A DNA stretch of 64,000 bases from Paenibacillus sp. CC-CFT747 (GCA_030323305.1 CP106741.1:3843501-3907500), one strand, 5' to 3'; positions 20,630-31,819 are shown, numbered from the stretch's first letter. Made by a program: numbers and translations. Notes: generated by a model from the sequence alone, not told the origin.

Positions 20630-22271
20630 TTATGGCAACCAGAGCGGAACGGGAGCCCCCGCATCGGCATTCCGGCCTTGAGGGATCTTCCCGTTCCCCG
20701 TATCCGCAAACCGCAGAGAGGTAAACAGGGTGCGCTCCCCGGGGTGAAAGCTGTACCGGTGAAGTGCGCTCCGACCGGAGCGGAAGCAAACTGGACCGGG
20801 GTATTCACGGTATGGCTTGCGGTGGAGAAGACATACAGCCCGTTATTTTGCAAAGCGGCGAAGCTTCCTTTGTTCACTTTATCGGCATCGATGGCGGAGC
20901 AAGCCCAGACGTTTCCGTTAGGCTCGAAGTCTAAGCTGCCCGGAGAGCTGAATCCGTTCTGCGGGCCGCCTGCCGTGAAACTATCATAATGGAAGGCTGG
21001 CGCTTCGGCGTCGCCATCTTTCTCGGAGAGATGGGCCAAATAGCCGTGAATGTTGCCGTTCGCAACATTTTGGCCTATGGCCACATAGAGATCCCCAGTA
21101 TCCGGATGCAGCGCTACGCCCTCCTGGCGGTCGGTGCGTGTTGCCCCGAGGATGAGGGCTGCCTCGTAAGCGTAGACATAGACGTCGGCCTCCTCACGGA
21201 ACAGCTCCAGCAGACTCTCCTTCGATCGCTGCAGCACAGCAGGCGGCTGGTAAGCGTGGTCCTTCAGCGTTTGTTGGACAGCAGCGGTTGAAAGCTTGAT
21301 CCAAGCGCCATTAACCAGGTCGGCGGCATATAACGTTCCGTCGTTCAACAGCTTGGCATTTTCCTTGCCCAAGGCCGGCTGATAAGCTTCTTTGCTGACA
21401 AATTTGTAGAGACAGGCATGGTTGGACCTGTCGCCCATATAGACGACAAGACGGCCTTTTTTACCTAGTCCCATCGCCATTCCTCCGTGGCGGAAACGGC
21501 CTAGTGCGCTGTGCTTCTTGATTGCGGACTTTGGTTCGAACGGATCCACTTCGACAACCCACCCATAGTGAGTCGGATTCAGCCCTGCGTCACGGCATGC
21601 TTCATCGTACAATCCTTCTCCAGACAGGACGCTGCCCCATAAGGTTACCGTTCCGGAATGATTGGCGAGTGTCCCTTGAACGGTCCCCGCCGTACGCACC
21701 GACGCGGTGCCGCGGGCAGGGCCTGTCAGTTCCGCCCGTTCCAGACCGGTGATCCTTCGGGCATAAGCAGAATTAGGATCTAACGTCCACTTTCCCTTCT
21801 TGCTGCGGTAAACTTCCACGACGCTGCCGCCCTGGCTGTAGAGCATCTGGCGGATTTGGCCGGCCGAAAAGTGGCCGTTCGCAGGAGCTCCGTGGACGGC
21901 CGTGGAAGAACTGTCGTGATTGACATAAAGCAGGCCATGGTTTTCCGTATCATCCATAGGAAAAAAGGCGGTAAACGCCGGGTTAAAGCCGAAGGTGTCC
22001 CCGCTTGGATTTATTTTATCGCCATAGGAAGCGACCATGTCATATTGGAAGCCTTTGGGGAGCAGGAGTTCATCCTGGGAGGAGGGGAAATCGGGTTGAA
22101 GGTTGAGGGAATGGATGCAGACTTCTTATCGTACAAACGGTCTGCGGCAGCGGCGGTTGGAGAAGGTTTCCAAATAAGGCCTAAGCCTGTGGAAGCGCCC
22201 GCCACAGTTGCGGCCCCGGTACCGACGTAAGTGAGAAATTTGCGACGGGAAATTGGTCTGTTGTAATCCAT
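20630..22271 (-). CDS. PhoX-like (DUF839) Tat-exported phosphatase/beta-propeller protein, two frameshifts
   Basis: About 547 residues. The N terminus is a twin-arginine signal (SRRKFLTYVG then a hydrophobic AAATVAG segment), so it is exported folded. The body shows PhoX/DUF839 landmarks: FNPAFTAFFPMDD, GLLYVNHDSS, GWVVEVDPFEPKS, RFRHGGMAMGL, DRQEGVALHPDTGDLYVAI, SSPGSLDFEPNGNVW. Family members are calcium/iron-dependent phosphatases, but many DUF839 proteins have no tested activity. One C (coding strand) is missing near 22075 (joining SPPP to QDELLLPKGF) and near 20735 (joining FTPG to ERTLFTS). Repair moves the stop to 20630-20632, 30 bases from the shared terminator. It is divergent from the GNAT-tail-collar cluster. 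Confidence 0.75.
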
Positions 22272-22426
22272 CCATGAATCGCCTGCCCTATAAGGTATTT
22301 AGAAAGATTAGTTAAATCATGAAATTCAAGTTTCTACTAAAAATACTAGAGACAAATGCCTAATTATGGTATTACTAGAGTAGTATATACGATCTTATCG
22401 GAAACCTACAAGATGGAGGTTGTGAC
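22272..22426. promoter_or_regulatory. AT-rich divergent intergenic region
   Basis: This 155-bp stretch between the PhoX-like gene and the GNAT gene is clearly AT-richer than its surroundings and must hold both promoters. A TTCATG-16-TAAATA arrangement on the - strand and a TATATAC near 22385 on the + strand are possible but weak. No confident -35/-10 pair could be picked. Confidence 0.3.
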
Positions 22427-22924
22427 TTGATCCGACGGATACAGGCGGCTCCGGAAGACGCCCCTTTTTTGTATCAATTATACGCAAGCACGCGCAGCGA
22501 CGAAATGACGGCATGGGGCTGGGGAAAGGAACAGGCGGAGGCGTTTCTCGCCATGCAGTATACCTTTCAACGGCGCTCCTATGAGCAGCGGTTTCCGCAA
22601 GCGGAGCATTCCATCCTCTACCATAATCAGGAGCGGGTCGGGCAGGTTCTGATCTGGCGGGGCAGCGACCAGTGGATTTTGGCGGATGTGTCTCTCCTTC
22701 CCGAATGCAGATGGCGAGGCATAGGCAGCGAACTGATCCGCGAGCTGCAGTCCATGGCGGCTAAAGCCGGTGTTCCCCTGCGATTAAGCGTACAGACCGA
22801 CAATCCGGCGGTCCGCTTATACGAAAGGCTTCATTTTCGGGTAATCGAGCAGGGAGACGTTTACCATCGAATGGAATGGCATCCCGAGCAAGCTGTAACA
22901 GCAGGAAGAGAAGGGGTGACCTAG
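22427..22924 (+). CDS. GNAT-family N-acetyltransferase
   Basis: 165-residue acetyl-CoA-dependent acyltransferase. The core GNAT signature is in ADVSLLPECRWRGIGSELIRELQ (motif A, R/Q-x-x-G-x-G/A as RWRGIGS), followed by LRLSVQTDNPAVRLYERLHF (motif B). Start is TTG at 22427, 7 bases after GGAGG. It is the first gene of a compact cluster: the DUF6916-like gene begins one base after its stop, and the tail-collar genes follow. In that setting it might acetylate a cluster product, but this is inference. No frameshift. Confidence 0.8.
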   Translation: MIRRIQAAPEDAPFLYQLYASTRSDEMTAWGWGKEQAEAFLAMQYTFQRRSYEQRFPQAEHSILYHNQERVGQVLIWRGSDQWILADVSLLPECRWRGIGSELIRELQSMAAKAGVPLRLSVQTDNPAVRLYERLHFRVIEQGDVYHRMEWHPEQAVTAGREGVT

Positions 22925-22925
22925 C

Positions 22926-23242
22926 ATGAACGGACTATCCGCGGCAACATTCCGGCAATTGGTACAGGACAAAGTAGAGGTCGTCTTCGATGACGGCATC
23001 GTTCCTTTGGAACTGCTCAGCGTTAAAGAGTTCCAGGCGGGAAAGGACTTTGAGCATTTTTCCTTGGTGTTTCGGGGGACGGGAATCCTTTCCTTCCGCA
23101 AGGCACTTACTGGATCCGGCATGAACGCTTCGGCCAAGAACCGATGTTTATGGTCCCGATCGGTCAAGAGCAGGGCGGGTATCGGTATGAGATTGTTTTT
23201 AACCGAATGAAAACGGCGGATGGAGGAGTAAGTGATGAGTGA
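22926..23242 (+). CDS. DUF6916-like small protein, one frameshift
   Basis: Reconstructed to about 105 residues by adding one G in the GGGGG run near 23075, which turns a random tail into GNPFLPQGTYWIRHERFG, PMFMVPIGQ and YRYEIVFNRM. This all-beta pattern (first half EVVFDDGIVPLELLSVKEF, FSLVFRG) matches what I recall as DUF6916, a family seen beside tail-collar proteins. There is no signal peptide. The repaired stop (23240-23242) overlaps the next start (23235) by 8 bases, indicating translational coupling with the first tail-collar gene. Function unknown. Confidence 0.65.
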
Positions 23243-23756
23243 GGCCTATGTCGGGGAGATCCGAATGTTTGCAGGGAATTTTGCTCCGGTAGGATGGGAG
23301 CTATGTGACGGAAGATTGCTGCAGATTTCGGAAAATGACGTGCTGTTTAATCTAATTGGTACGATATACGGCGGAGACGGAGTTACAACCTTCGGACTTC
23401 CGGACCTGCAGGGCCGCGTACCGGTCCATATGGGGCAAAACCCCCGTACCGGTACGGGCTACATGATAGGGCAAAAGGCGGGTACGGAGACCGTTACGCT
23501 CCTGCAGGGGCAGCTGCCGTCCCATAGCCATCCCGTTAGGGCGCAGGCGGAAGCCGGGACGTTAAGCAGCCCTGCGAATGCCCTATGGGCGCAGTCTGCT
23601 TTAACTCCCTATACCACGCAGACGAGCGGAACAGCGGGGATGTACAATGGAGCGGTTTCGGCTGCAGGCGGGAATCTGCCACACGAGAACATGATGCCTT
23701 TCCTGCCGATCCGGTTTATTATCGCCACCTATGGGATCTATCCGTCTCAGACTTAA
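23235..23756 (+). CDS. phage-tail-collar (MdpB-type) protein 1
   Basis: 173 residues. The tail-collar fold is marked by YVGEIRMFAGNFAPVGWELC, a short insertion, then IGTIYGGDGVTTFGLPDL and GRVPVH. The middle has LPSHSHPV, and the C terminus is GGNLPHENMMPFLPIRFIIATYGIYPS. No signal peptide or membrane segment. The ATG at 23235 is chosen over a GTG three bases earlier because GGAGGAG gives good spacing. It is one of three tandem paralogues. Such proteins (COG4675) occur outside prophages in many bacteria; no tail assembly genes are nearby. Confidence 0.85.
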   Translation: MSEAYVGEIRMFAGNFAPVGWELCDGRLLQISENDVLFNLIGTIYGGDGVTTFGLPDLQGRVPVHMGQNPRTGTGYMIGQKAGTETVTLLQGQLPSHSHPVRAQAEAGTLSSPANALWAQSALTPYTTQTSGTAGMYNGAVSAAGGNLPHENMMPFLPIRFIIATYGIYPSQT

Positions 23757-23792
23757 CCTATAGCTAAGAACCATTTAAGGAGGAACCGGCTT

Positions 23793-24290
23793 ATGTCAGA
23801 ACCCTTTATAGGCGAAATCCAGGCGTTTGCCTTTACTTATGCACCAAGAGGTTGGGCGCAGTGCAACGGTCAGATGCTGCCTATTAACCAGAATCAAGCC
23901 TTATTTTCCATTCTTGGAGTCACTTACGGAGGAGACGGAGTAACGACTTTCGCCCTTCCCGATTTGCGCGGGAGGGTGCCGGTTCACGTTGGAAATGGAG
24001 TGACGCTGGGACAATCCGCCGGGGAAGAAGCCCATACTTTGACCGTGAATGAGATGCCGGCCCATACCCATGGAGTAGTCGGTTCCACGAAAGCCGCGTC
24101 GCAAGTCAATCCCGCGGGCCAGCTTTGGGCCGTTCCAACCGCCAGCATGTATGGCGCGAACCCCACAACGACGATGGCCCCAAGCGCAATGGGAAGTGCG
24201 GGAAGCAACCAGGCCCATGCGAACATGCAGCCTTACTCCGTACTTAACTACTGCATTAGTATCAGCGGAATTTACCCGACAAGGGACTGA
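23793..24290 (+). CDS. phage-tail-collar (MdpB-type) protein 2
   Basis: 165 residues, paralogous to its neighbours: FIGEIQAFAFTYAPRGWAQC, LGVTYGGDGVTTFALPDLRG, MPAHTHGVVG and a C terminus ANMQPYSVLNYCISISGIYP. The conserved halves are the YGGDG knob-base segment and the C-terminal strand; the region between (about residues 85-135) is variable, as expected for a trimeric tip. AAGGAGG precedes the ATG. Eleven bases separate it from the third paralogue. Intact frame. Confidence 0.85.
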   Translation: MSEPFIGEIQAFAFTYAPRGWAQCNGQMLPINQNQALFSILGVTYGGDGVTTFALPDLRGRVPVHVGNGVTLGQSAGEEAHTLTVNEMPAHTHGVVGSTKAASQVNPAGQLWAVPTASMYGANPTTTMAPSAMGSAGSNQAHANMQPYSVLNYCISISGIYPTRD

Positions 24291-24301
24291 GGAGGAACGA
24301 A

Positions 24302-24825
24302 ATGGATCCATTTATAGGGGAGATCCGCATTTTTGCGGGGAATTTTGCTCCCAAGGGATGGGCATTCTGCAACGGACAGCTCATCCCTCTGATACAGAAC
24401 ACCGCGCTCTTTTCCCTATTAGGTACGATGTACGGGGGAGACGGGAAAACGACGTTTGCCCTTCCTAATTTGTCGGGAGCCTCGCCTATGGGGGCCGGAC
24501 AGGGTCAAGATCTTACCAATCGGATTCAGGGAGCAAGCGGAGGGACTTCCATGGTAACCCTGCTCACGACGGAAATGCCGGTTCACAATCATGTTCCCGT
24601 TTCCGGTCCGGGGCCGGGCAATGCTCAAATTCCGGAGGGGTTCTTTGGTCCGCTACACCCGGACGCCGCGGCATTCCCGCCTACGGAGATGCTTCTGATC
24701 TCGTAAGCATGCACCCGGCGGCGATAGGGGCTGCAGGAGCAAGCCAGCCGCATAACAATAGGCAGCCTTACTTGGGCTTGAACTTCATCATTGCTTTGCA
24801 GGGGATTTTTCCATCACGGCCATAG
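24302..24825 (+). CDS. phage-tail-collar (MdpB-type) protein 3, one frameshift
   Basis: About 174 residues once one T is added in the TTT run near 24645, joining PEGFF to WSATPGRRGIPAYGDA and the family C terminus PHNNRQPYLGLNFIIALQGIFPS. The N terminus (FIGEIRIFAGNFAPKGWAFC, LGTMYGGDGKTTFALPNL) is closest to paralogue 1. GGAGG precedes the ATG at 24302. The gene ends 44 bases before the surface-protein gene, so it is probably co-transcribed with it. Confidence 0.8.
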
Positions 24826-24869
24826 CCCTCTTGACAACCATCGAAAATAGAAATGGAAAGTAGGGAACG

Positions 24870-27800
24870 ATGTTGGGTATCGTCAGGAAAGGATTCAGAC
24901 CCCCGGGCTCGGAATGGGGCTTATGCGCGCAGCCTTCCTTCTGTTGTTCATGGCGGCCGCCTTCGTGATCGGCTCCGTTCACGTCTCGGCTGCCACTTTT
25001 ACGGTAAATAGTTTTATAGATGCGCCGGATACCACCACCTCAGACAATCAATGCTTGAATACCAGCCTGAACCAATGCACGCTCCGGGCCGCGATTATGC
25101 AGGCGAATGCGCAGCCGGGAGCGGATACGATTATTTTGCCTGCCGGAACCTACACGTTAATGCTCGCGGGAATGGACGAGGATGAATCGTTAAGCGGGGA
25201 CTTGGATATCAACTCGGATATTACGATTATCGGTTCGAACGGCAACCGGGAGGGGAATGCTTCCGGCACGGTAATCGACGGCGGGAAGATAGACCGCGTC
25301 TTTGACTTGAATGCAAATCTTGACTATACGGGCTTTACCATTACCCTTGAAGCTCTGACGATTCGGAACGGCGAGGCTGGGGGCAACTACTACAGCTACG
25401 GTGGAGGGATTCGGGCGGACACGGGGAACGCAGGGACAATTACCCTGTACAATTCCATTGTCGAAAACAATGCTTCCACCCGTACCACAGGGGCTCAAGG
25501 GGGCGGGGTTTATGTTTCCGGGTTCAAAGGCGGATCCTTCCTTTCCTCGAAGTCCGTCATTAGGGGCAACCAGGCCGGGGAAAAAGGCGGCGGTCTCTAT
25601 GTGGAAGGAGACATGAACGTCACCGTCTCCGAAACCGACATTTCGAATAACAAGGTGACCTCGACCGTTCTAAATAATTGGTATGGCGGAGGAATGGCCT
25701 TTGTTACGGCCACTATAAACGCCCGAACGATTGTAATCGAGCGAACCACGATTTCAGGCAACCAGGTGATGAACGGCTACGGCGGAGGGTTGTACACCAG
25801 TGCGCCGGCCACCGTGGAGAATACAACCATTAGCGGCAACACGGCAACCCAGCAGGGAGCGGGGGCTTACGTCGATAATAATTTTGGGGCCGCGCTTTGG
25901 AAAAGCAATACCATCTCCAATAATACGACCAGTGCAGCGGGAACAGGCGGGGGACTCTACCTCAATCATAATCCCTCGTTCACCATGCATAATACGATCG
26001 TGGCCGGTAACCGCCAGGGCAGTTCTCCTAGTGATCTGGATTCGTCGGGAGCCCTGCTCATCGCCAGTTCCTTCAATCTGATCGGAACAGGCGGTTCCTT
26101 GAACCTGGAGAATGGGAGTAACGGAAACCTGACAGGGGTTGCGGACGCCGGGCTGCTTCCGCTTGCCGATAACGGGGGCCGTACCCAGACGCATGGATTG
26201 AAAATCAACAGTCCCGCTCTGGATGCGGGAAACAATGCCCATGCCGGCGCGATGGACCAGCGGGGAATCAACCGGATCGCCGATTCCGCTGACAGCAACG
26301 AGACGGCGACGGTAGATATAGGGGCGGTGGAGACGTATCCTGTCCTGGAGGATCTTCCCAACCAATCCGTTGTAAGCGGATCGGCGCTCGACGTTCCTTT
26401 CAATATTGGAGATGCGGCCGTTGGAAACTTGACGATCAGCGGGACTTCGTCGGATCAGACAAAGGTTAGAAACTCTTCCATAGCGGTCACGGGAACCGGG
26501 GACAGAGAACGCTGAGCCTGACCCCGGAGGCCGGACAGGTCGGTACGGTGACGATTACGGTCACGGCAACCGGTACGATTAACGGGATAACGAACAGCAT
26601 GACGGATACGTTTGCTTTAACCATTACCGGTGCGCCGGATTTGAGGGTGTCCAAGTCTCATACGGGGGATTTTAGGCAAGGGCAGGAAGGGGCGACGTAC
26701 ACGATCGTCGTTTCCAACAGCGGGCAGATTCCCTCCTCCGGCGTGGTGACGGTAACGGACGCGCTGCCTTCCGGTCTGACGGCGACGGCCATGAGCGGTG
26801 CAGGATGGACCTGTTCCCTCAGCCCCTTGTCCTGTACCCGGTCGGATGCCCTGGCGCCCGGTGGAACCTATCCGGTAACGCTGACGGTTAACGTAGCGGG
26901 GGATGCTCCTGGAACCTTAGTCAATACTGCTGCCGTCAGCGGCGGGGGCGAGACGAATACAGGCAACAATACGGCAACGGATTCGGCCACTGTTGTCAGC
27001 CTGCCTCAAATTGTATTTGGTACGAACGGAGCGGAAGCATGGAGTAAAACAGCCGGCAGCGTGGTGACGGTTACAGCCGGGGAAGCGGCGGCATAGACCC
27101 CTCAAGCTTAAAATATGCCTGGACCACCGATTCTTCCAGGCCCAGCCCCAGCAGCTGGACACCGTTTGCGAGCGGCGATGAGCTTCGCCAAGAAGCCGGG
27201 GACGGCGATTGGTATCTGCATATAATCGCCCAAGATGCCAATGGAAACGAAGCGTACCGCCACTCCAACCGGTTCCGATTGGACAACTCCAAGCCTGTTC
27301 TGACCGTGTCGGCGGTGCAGCAGGATACCAGCGTCTACCCGGACAACACGTGGACGAGGCAAAGTGTGACCGTTACCGCAAGCGCCTCGGATGGGGATAG
27401 CGGTGTCAAGACCATTGAAGTTTCACAAAACGGGGGCGCGACGTGGACACCTTATACGGCGGCGTTACCGTTCACCGAAACGGGGGAATTTACCATCCTC
27501 TTGCGGGCTGTCGACCAAGTAGGAAACAGAAGCGAAGTAGCCACCCGAACGGTTAAAATTGACAAGACCAATCCGGTGATTACCGTATCGATGACGAAAG
27601 CCGATCATTCGGAGTACTCCGACAACACATGGACGAACCAGGCCATAGAGGTAACGGCAGCGGCGTCGGATACCAACAGCGATGTGGTGTTGACCTATAC
27701 CTTAAACTCCGATCCTGAGAAGCCTTATACGTCTCCGATCGTGGCAGGAGAAGGGACAAGCACCATTAGGTTGACCGCCACCGATGAGGCGGGAAATCAA

Positions 27801-30800
27801 ACCTCTGTGTCCCGTACCATAACCATCGATCAAACCAATCCTACCCTTCAGCCGGTTGGATTGACAACGGCTGACGGCCGGCCTTATTCGCCGGGCACCT
27901 GGACGAATCAGGCGGTAACGGCGTCTGTCACAAGCGCAGACAGCGATATTGTAAAAGCAGAGGTTTCCTATGACCGGACAACCTGGTCACCGTATCGGCT
28001 GAACGATCCGTTCGTCGTCTCCCAAGAGGGCCAGCATAAGCTGTACTTCCGGGTGACGGACCGGGCCGGTAACCTCTATGAAACCCAAGGGGTGGAGATT
28101 TGGATTCACCAGACTTCCCCTGCGCTTACGGCAGAAGTGGCGAATCCTTCGGTTACAAACGGAAACGTAAAGATAACCTTCTCTTCGACCGACATTGGGA
28201 TCAAGGAAGCCAAATGGTCGGCCGGCGTTAAGACTATCGCGGACTTTGCCGCAGAGGGAACGGCCATTCCGTTAAACGACTATCATTTTGACGTGACGGA
28301 AAACGGAACCTATACCATTTATGCTAAAGATCTAGCGAACAATGAAGCGGTGGTTACGGTCACCGTCAGCAACATCGTTCGTCAATCACCGGTTATTACG
28401 CTGACGCCGGATACCACTTCCATGACCAATCAGGATGTCCAAGTTACCGTTGCGGTTACGGTATATGGAGAGAATGCCGGAAACAGCGTAAAAGAAATCA
28501 GGTGGGAAAACGGAACGAGACAGTCGGTGATAACGAATGGCGGGGGATTCGCGGCTGATCAAAACGGACTCTATACCGTCTATGTCGTGGATCAAGCCGG
28601 TAATCTTTCGTCCAAAGACCTTATCATCGCTAACATTCTGAAAGTTAACCCAACCATTCAATTTAGCTATGATCAAGCCCCGACCAATGGAAATGTGACG
28701 GTTAGCGTAACGGCATCCGTTTACGGGAGTGAGAACGGCAATACCGTTCAGTCTATTCGTTGGGCGGATCCGGAAGGCCGGGACTACCCGCTGGACAACG
28801 GGCAATTCCAAGCGGAAGGGAACGGGGACTATACGGTTAAGGTGAAGGATGCGGCCGGAAATGAATCGGCGCAAACCATCGGAATCGGTAACATTTACCG
28901 CACGAAGCCGGAAATCCAACTCAGCCCATCCCCCGTTTCGCCGACCAATGGATCCGTTTCCGTATTGGTGGATGCGAAAGCCATCGGATCAGGCAATACC
29001 ATCGCCACGATAAAATGGGCGGAAGGCAATCAAGAAGCCGGTTATTTCCACCAGGGTGGAACAGAGGTATCGACAGGGGGATCGATTCCTAGTTTTGAAG
29101 CAGCCGCCAACGGGGTGTACACCGTTTATGTGAAAGATGCAGCCGGAAATGAAGAGCTGCGGTCCATCCAGGTAGAGAACATAGTGAAAACGGCTCCCCA
29201 ACTGACCTTAACGTATTCTCCGACCCATCCGACCGGTACGAAAGTCACCATCGAAGTCGCGTATGCGATAGAAGGCAGCCAAACCGGCAACAAACTGATG
29301 GTTATCCGATGGGCCGCGGGTGACCGGACAGCCGAGTATTTCGAATATGGCGGAGGAACGGCCCTTTCTCTTCCACAAACCCGATTTGATGTTACCGCCA
29401 ACGGAATTTACACCGTTTACGCTTTGGATGCCGCCGGCAACCAGACCGTGGAGACCATTAACATCACCAACCTCCGCGGCCAAGACCCGGACGGCGGGAA
29501 CGAAAATGGACCTGGAAATGGCAACGGAAACGGAAATGGAAATGGAGATAACAACGGAAATCCTCCGGGGAACTCCGGCAACGACCTAGCCATCATCCTG
29601 GACGGTACGTCTCAGGGGGATATCGCTTCCGGTACGGTCACAGAGGATGCTAATGGAAAACGAACAGTGGTCGTCTTCGATCCTCAAAAACTGAACGACC
29701 GGCTGAGTAAGGAAAAAGACGGGGTGATCATCACCATTCCCGTCCGTAACGGCTCCTCTTCGGTAGCCGCTGAGCTTACCGCCCAGCTGGTCCAGGCTAT
29801 GGAGGACAAAAACGCGACACTCGTCATTCAAACCGAAACAGCCGAATACCGGCTGCCGGTGGAGCAAATCGATATCGGTTCCGTTTTGGTACTGCTCGGC
29901 TCGAACGCGGGGCTTTCAGACAGCAAGGTCCTGATCGAAGTCACCAAGGTTCCGGATGCGGACGTTCGATTAAACGATCCATCAGGGGAAGCATCACCCG
30001 AATAGCTCCTGCGGTTACTTTCACGATAAGGGTAATCCAGCAGGGCAAAGAAATCGAAGTGAAGACCTTCGATGCCTACGTAGAGCGTACGATTGTCATT
30101 CCGAGCGGCGTCGATCCAAGCCAAATCACGACGGGTGTCGTCATCCTGCCGGATGGAAGAGCGGGTCACGTCCCGACGAAGGTGACAAAAGCCAACGGAA
30201 AAGTAATGGCGGTCCTTAACAGCCTGACCAACAGTACGTACTCGGTTATTTCCAACAAGAAAACGTTCGAGGACATCTCCACCCACTGGGCAAAAGCAAG
30301 CGTCGAGAACCTGGCCGCGCGGCTGGTGATTTCCGGTTCGAGCGAAAGGAGTTCCTGCCGGACCATGAGATTACCCGAGGCGAATTTACGGCTATTCTTA
30401 CCCGGGCATTAGGGCTTCACCATACGGACAAAGACCAGACATTTGCCGATGTTAAGGCGGGCGATTGGTTCCAGAAAACGGTCCGCATTGGAGCCGCCTA
30501 CGGGCTTATTGCAGGGTACGAGGACGGAACCTTCCGTCCGAACGATAAGATCACCCGCGAGGAAGCCATGGTCATGGTGTCCCGGGCGATGAAGCTGGCC
30601 GGAGTCGAAACGGTGCTGACCCCGGAGCAGCAGACTCCGCTCATGAATACTTTTAAGGACAACGGCAATGTCAGCCCATGGGCCCGCGAGGCGGCCTCAA
30701 CCAATATTCACCATCATCTCATCGAGGGGTATGACGGCCGAATTTTCCCGCTTCAAAACATCACCCGTGCGGAAACGGCCGTCGTCATCGAACGCTTGCT

Positions 30801-30822
30801 GCAGCAGGCCGGTCTGATCTAA
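24870..30822 (+). CDS. giant SLH-anchored surface protein with beta-helix, DUF11, eight Ig-like repeats; five frameshifts
   Basis: About 1985 residues after five one-base repairs (near 24918, 26502, 27078, 29985, 30333). A signal peptide ends near SVHVSA. Then a CSLREA-type start (FTVNSFIDA, CTLRAAIMQANA) and a right-handed beta-helix (~44-487), a cadherin/Ig-like segment (~490-588), a DUF11 domain (~590-712, VVSNSGQIPSSGVVTVTDALP) and eight ~100-residue Ig-like modules (~745-1538): three with W-T-x-Q and five with T-N-G openings. A Gly/Asn linker, an all-beta domain (~1573-1791) and three SLH domains (THWAKASVENLAA, AGDWFQKTVRIGAAYGL, VSPWAREAA) complete it. It is held on the cell wall by the SLH domains. 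Start ATG 24870 follows AGGGA; ATG 24914 is the fallback if the first repair is wrong. Confidence 0.75.
29500..29580 (+). repeat. Gly-Asn linker-coding tandem repeat
   Basis: Tandem GGAAAY/GGMAAY codon pairs encode an alternating Gly-Asn linker (GNGNGNGNGNG) between the Ig-like modules and the domain preceding the SLH region. Repeats of this kind change length easily by slippage, so length variation between strains is expected. Confidence 0.7.
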
Positions 30823-30829
30823 ACACGAT

Positions 30830-30865
30830 AAAAATCCCGATATGTTCATGATATCGGGATTTTTT
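30830..30865 (+). terminator. intrinsic terminator after the surface-protein gene
   Basis: Perfect stem AAAAATCCCGATAT (30830-30843) and ATATCGGGATTTTT, loop GTTCATG, ending in T6. It also has an A-run on the left, so it can terminate the convergent IclR gene. Confidence 0.9.
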
Positions 30866-30914
30866 CGTGTTTACTTTTGTGGAGATTGGAGGCGGTCACC
30901 CGATAAGCAAACGC

Positions 30915-31676
30915 TTACCGACGGTACCCGAATTGCTTGGAGAGCTCTTTTGTCGTGTTCACGACGTCCCTCACCAGGGAGTCGGCAACCGGAAGGACGC
31001 GATCGCTAGGGCCTATGATGCTGATCGAGGCGTCAACGGATCCGTTCGTATCCCTAAGCGGAGCCGCAATTCCCGTGACGCCTTCATTGCGCATATTGGA
31101 GCTGATTTCATAGCCCGCCTGGCGTATGGAGATCAGTCTTTCTTTGATTTCCGCCGGATTCCTCATGGAAGAGGGAGTATAAGTACGGATCTCGCTGGAG
31201 AGGACATCGTCTATCAAAGCCTCGCTCTGGAAGGCAAGGATCACTCGTGCAGCGGAGGTGGCATAGAGGGGAAACCGGCGGAAAGCGTCCACATTGAACC
31301 GAATCGGGTGCTTGGATTCCTCTTTGTACACATAGATGGCATCGTATCCGTCGCGCACGCACAGGCAAACGAGCTCCTGCGTCTGATCCGCCAGCTTCTC
31401 CAGATAAGGCTTGGCGAAATCCGTGAGATTGTGGTTCCGGAGAACCTGGTTGCCGAGCTCTAACAAAGTATACCCCAGGGAGTACAGCTTGTTCTCTTTG
31501 TTCTGCTTAATGAAGCCCTCGCTTTCCAGCGTCATCAGAAGCTTATGGACCGCTCCTTTCGAAAGCTCCAGCTGCTTGCTCAGTTCCGTCACGCCCATCT
31601 CCGTATGAGAGTCAAGAAATATCTTGAGCAGCCGGCAGCCGTTCTTGACGGATGAAAGGTGATTATCCATGTTCAC
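30915..31676 (-). CDS. IclR-family transcriptional regulator
   Basis: 253 residues, complete. The N-terminal winged helix (VKNGCRLLKIF, MGVTELSKQLELSKGAVHKLLMTLESEGFI) is followed by the IclR effector domain with YLEKLADQTQELVCL, LYATSAARVILAF, and the C-terminal GVTGIAAPLRD and ISIIGPSDR. Start is GTG at 31676, 8 bases after AAGGAG; an ATG two codons later is also possible. It is divergent from the transporter operon starting at 31856, and a GTTCAC inverted repeat lies between them, so it most likely controls that operon in response to a small organic-acid-like effector. Confidence 0.9.
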   Translation of the reverse strand: MNMDNHLSSVKNGCRLLKIFLDSHTEMGVTELSKQLELSKGAVHKLLMTLESEGFIKQNKENKLYSLGYTLLELGNQVLRNHNLTDFAKPYLEKLADQTQELVCLCVRDGYDAIYVYKEESKHPIRFNVDAFRRFPLYATSAARVILAFQSEALIDDVLSSEIRTYTPSSMRNPAEIKERLISIRQAGYEISSNMRNEGVTGIAAPLRDTNGSVDASISIIGPSDRVLPVADSLVRDVVNTTKELSKQFGYRR

Positions 31677-31761
31677 TTCATTCTCTCCTTAGGGAAGCTC
31701 CCGTTACTTTTTGCCATAGTTTAGCATAAGGAAATTTAATTTCCTAGCTGAAAAATAAAGA

Positions 31762-31791
31762 TTGCGAATGACTGTAAGCGCATGCTAAACT
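31762..31791 (+). promoter_or_regulatory. candidate promoter of the IclR-regulated operon
   Basis: TTGCGA (31762-31767), 18-bp spacer, TAAACT (31786-31791). Within the spacer, TGTAAGCGCATGCT resembles a CcpA cre site at 11 of 14 positions, which is suggestive only. Confidence 0.4.
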
Positions 31792-31819
31792 TACTTGAGA
31801 TTCATAAATAGAAAACAGT

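Noticed and set aside
20989..22230. Open frames on the + strand opposite the PhoX-like gene
   Set aside because: They are antisense shadows without binding sites or recognisable domains; the - strand frames carry family motifs.
23235..24825. Prophage tail module
   Set aside because: Only collar-domain proteins are present; there is no tail tube, tape measure, baseplate, lysis or integrase gene, and the neighbours are GNAT and a wall protein.
24831..24860. TTGACA at 24831 as promoter of the surface-protein gene
   Set aside because: No acceptable -10 box 16-18 bp downstream; the closest TAGAAA is only 11 bp away.
29500..29580. CRISPR-like or minisatellite array
   Set aside because: The short repeat is in frame and encodes a Gly-Asn linker within the surface protein.
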